Both the position numbers and the translations under genes were made by a program. 13,500 nt of DNA from positions 1 to 13,500 of the forward strand of contig CABUMZ010000041.1 in the NCBI GenBank assembly GCA_902492825.1, read 5' to 3'. The notes under the pieces were generated by a model, which saw nothing but the letters and a program-made list of their open reading frames with translations, ran no database searches and was not told the origin of the DNA. Positions within the stretch are counted from its first letter, which is position 1. Every line of letters begins with the position of its first letter. Of this stretch, positions 13,447 to 13,500 are shown piece after piece. Origin of the DNA: an uncultured Collinsella sp. (GTDB lineage Bacteria > Actinomycetota > Coriobacteriia > Coriobacteriales > Coriobacteriaceae).

Positions 13447-13500
13447 ATGGCGCGAATTTTTGTGGTGTAAGAGGGAGGGCCGCGTCAGCGCCCCTTGCGC
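13447..13500. mobile_element. Possible end of an insertion sequence (partial)
   Basis: Composition changes abruptly from AT-rich lipoprotein coding to a GC-rich stretch within the codons that should encode the signal peptide. The border sequence on the minus strand, CTTACACCACAAAAAT, looks like IS256-family terminal repeats as I remember them (TTACAC followed by an A-run). Only 54 bases are visible, so the element and its type remain unproven. Confidence 0.3.

Overview
The window looks like chromosomal DNA of a high-GC anaerobic actinobacterium, most likely a gut Coriobacteriia member such as Collinsella. This rests on the GC-rich codon use, the LytTR regulator plus GHKL kinase pair, the nickel/hydrogenase maturation cluster and the small lipoproteins. 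The genus is an inference from gene content. No rRNA or intact tRNA is present.

Left block (1-4500). An NAD-biosynthesis operon runs leftward: nadA, then the first codons of the next gene, probably nadB, cut by the window edge. The nadA promoter carries a perfect 19-bp inverted repeat over its -35 and spacer, and the core resembles a NiaR operator. Facing away is a rightward two-gene regulatory operon: a LytTR response regulator overlapping by one base with its polytopic GHKL kinase. Next come a leftward gene for what looks like a catalytically dead uracil-DNA-glycosylase-fold protein, and thioredoxin (trxA).

Central block (4617-10665) is a nickel/[NiFe]-hydrogenase unit, all rightward. It starts after a strong hairpin terminator with an 82-residue His-bearing helical protein of unknown role. 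Next is NikR with an unusual His/Cys-rich N-terminal tail, then hypF, hypC, hypD and hypE. HypF makes the thiocarboxamide on the HypE C-terminal cysteine, and HypC/HypD build the Fe(CN)2CO unit. Every expected catalytic or ligand residue I checked is present. hypA, hypB and hydrogenase structural genes are not in the window. A 71-bp near-perfect inverted repeat of mobile-repeat character separates nikR from hypF.

Right block (10755-13500). A phosphoglycolate-phosphatase-like HAD protein is followed by a 386-bp intergenic region. That region holds three 48-bp imperfect palindromes at an exact 62-bp period and a bidirectional terminator for a leftward lipoprotein gene. At 12491 lies a leftward tRNA remnant with only the T-arm, the 3' acceptor strand and CCA. 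Its orientation puts an integrated element to the right, and the DNA there is visibly more AT-rich. That side holds a start-less gene fragment and a second lipoprotein gene. The second lipoprotein's signal-peptide coding region appears cut away just before the lipobox, at a change to GC-rich sequence that may be an insertion-sequence end.
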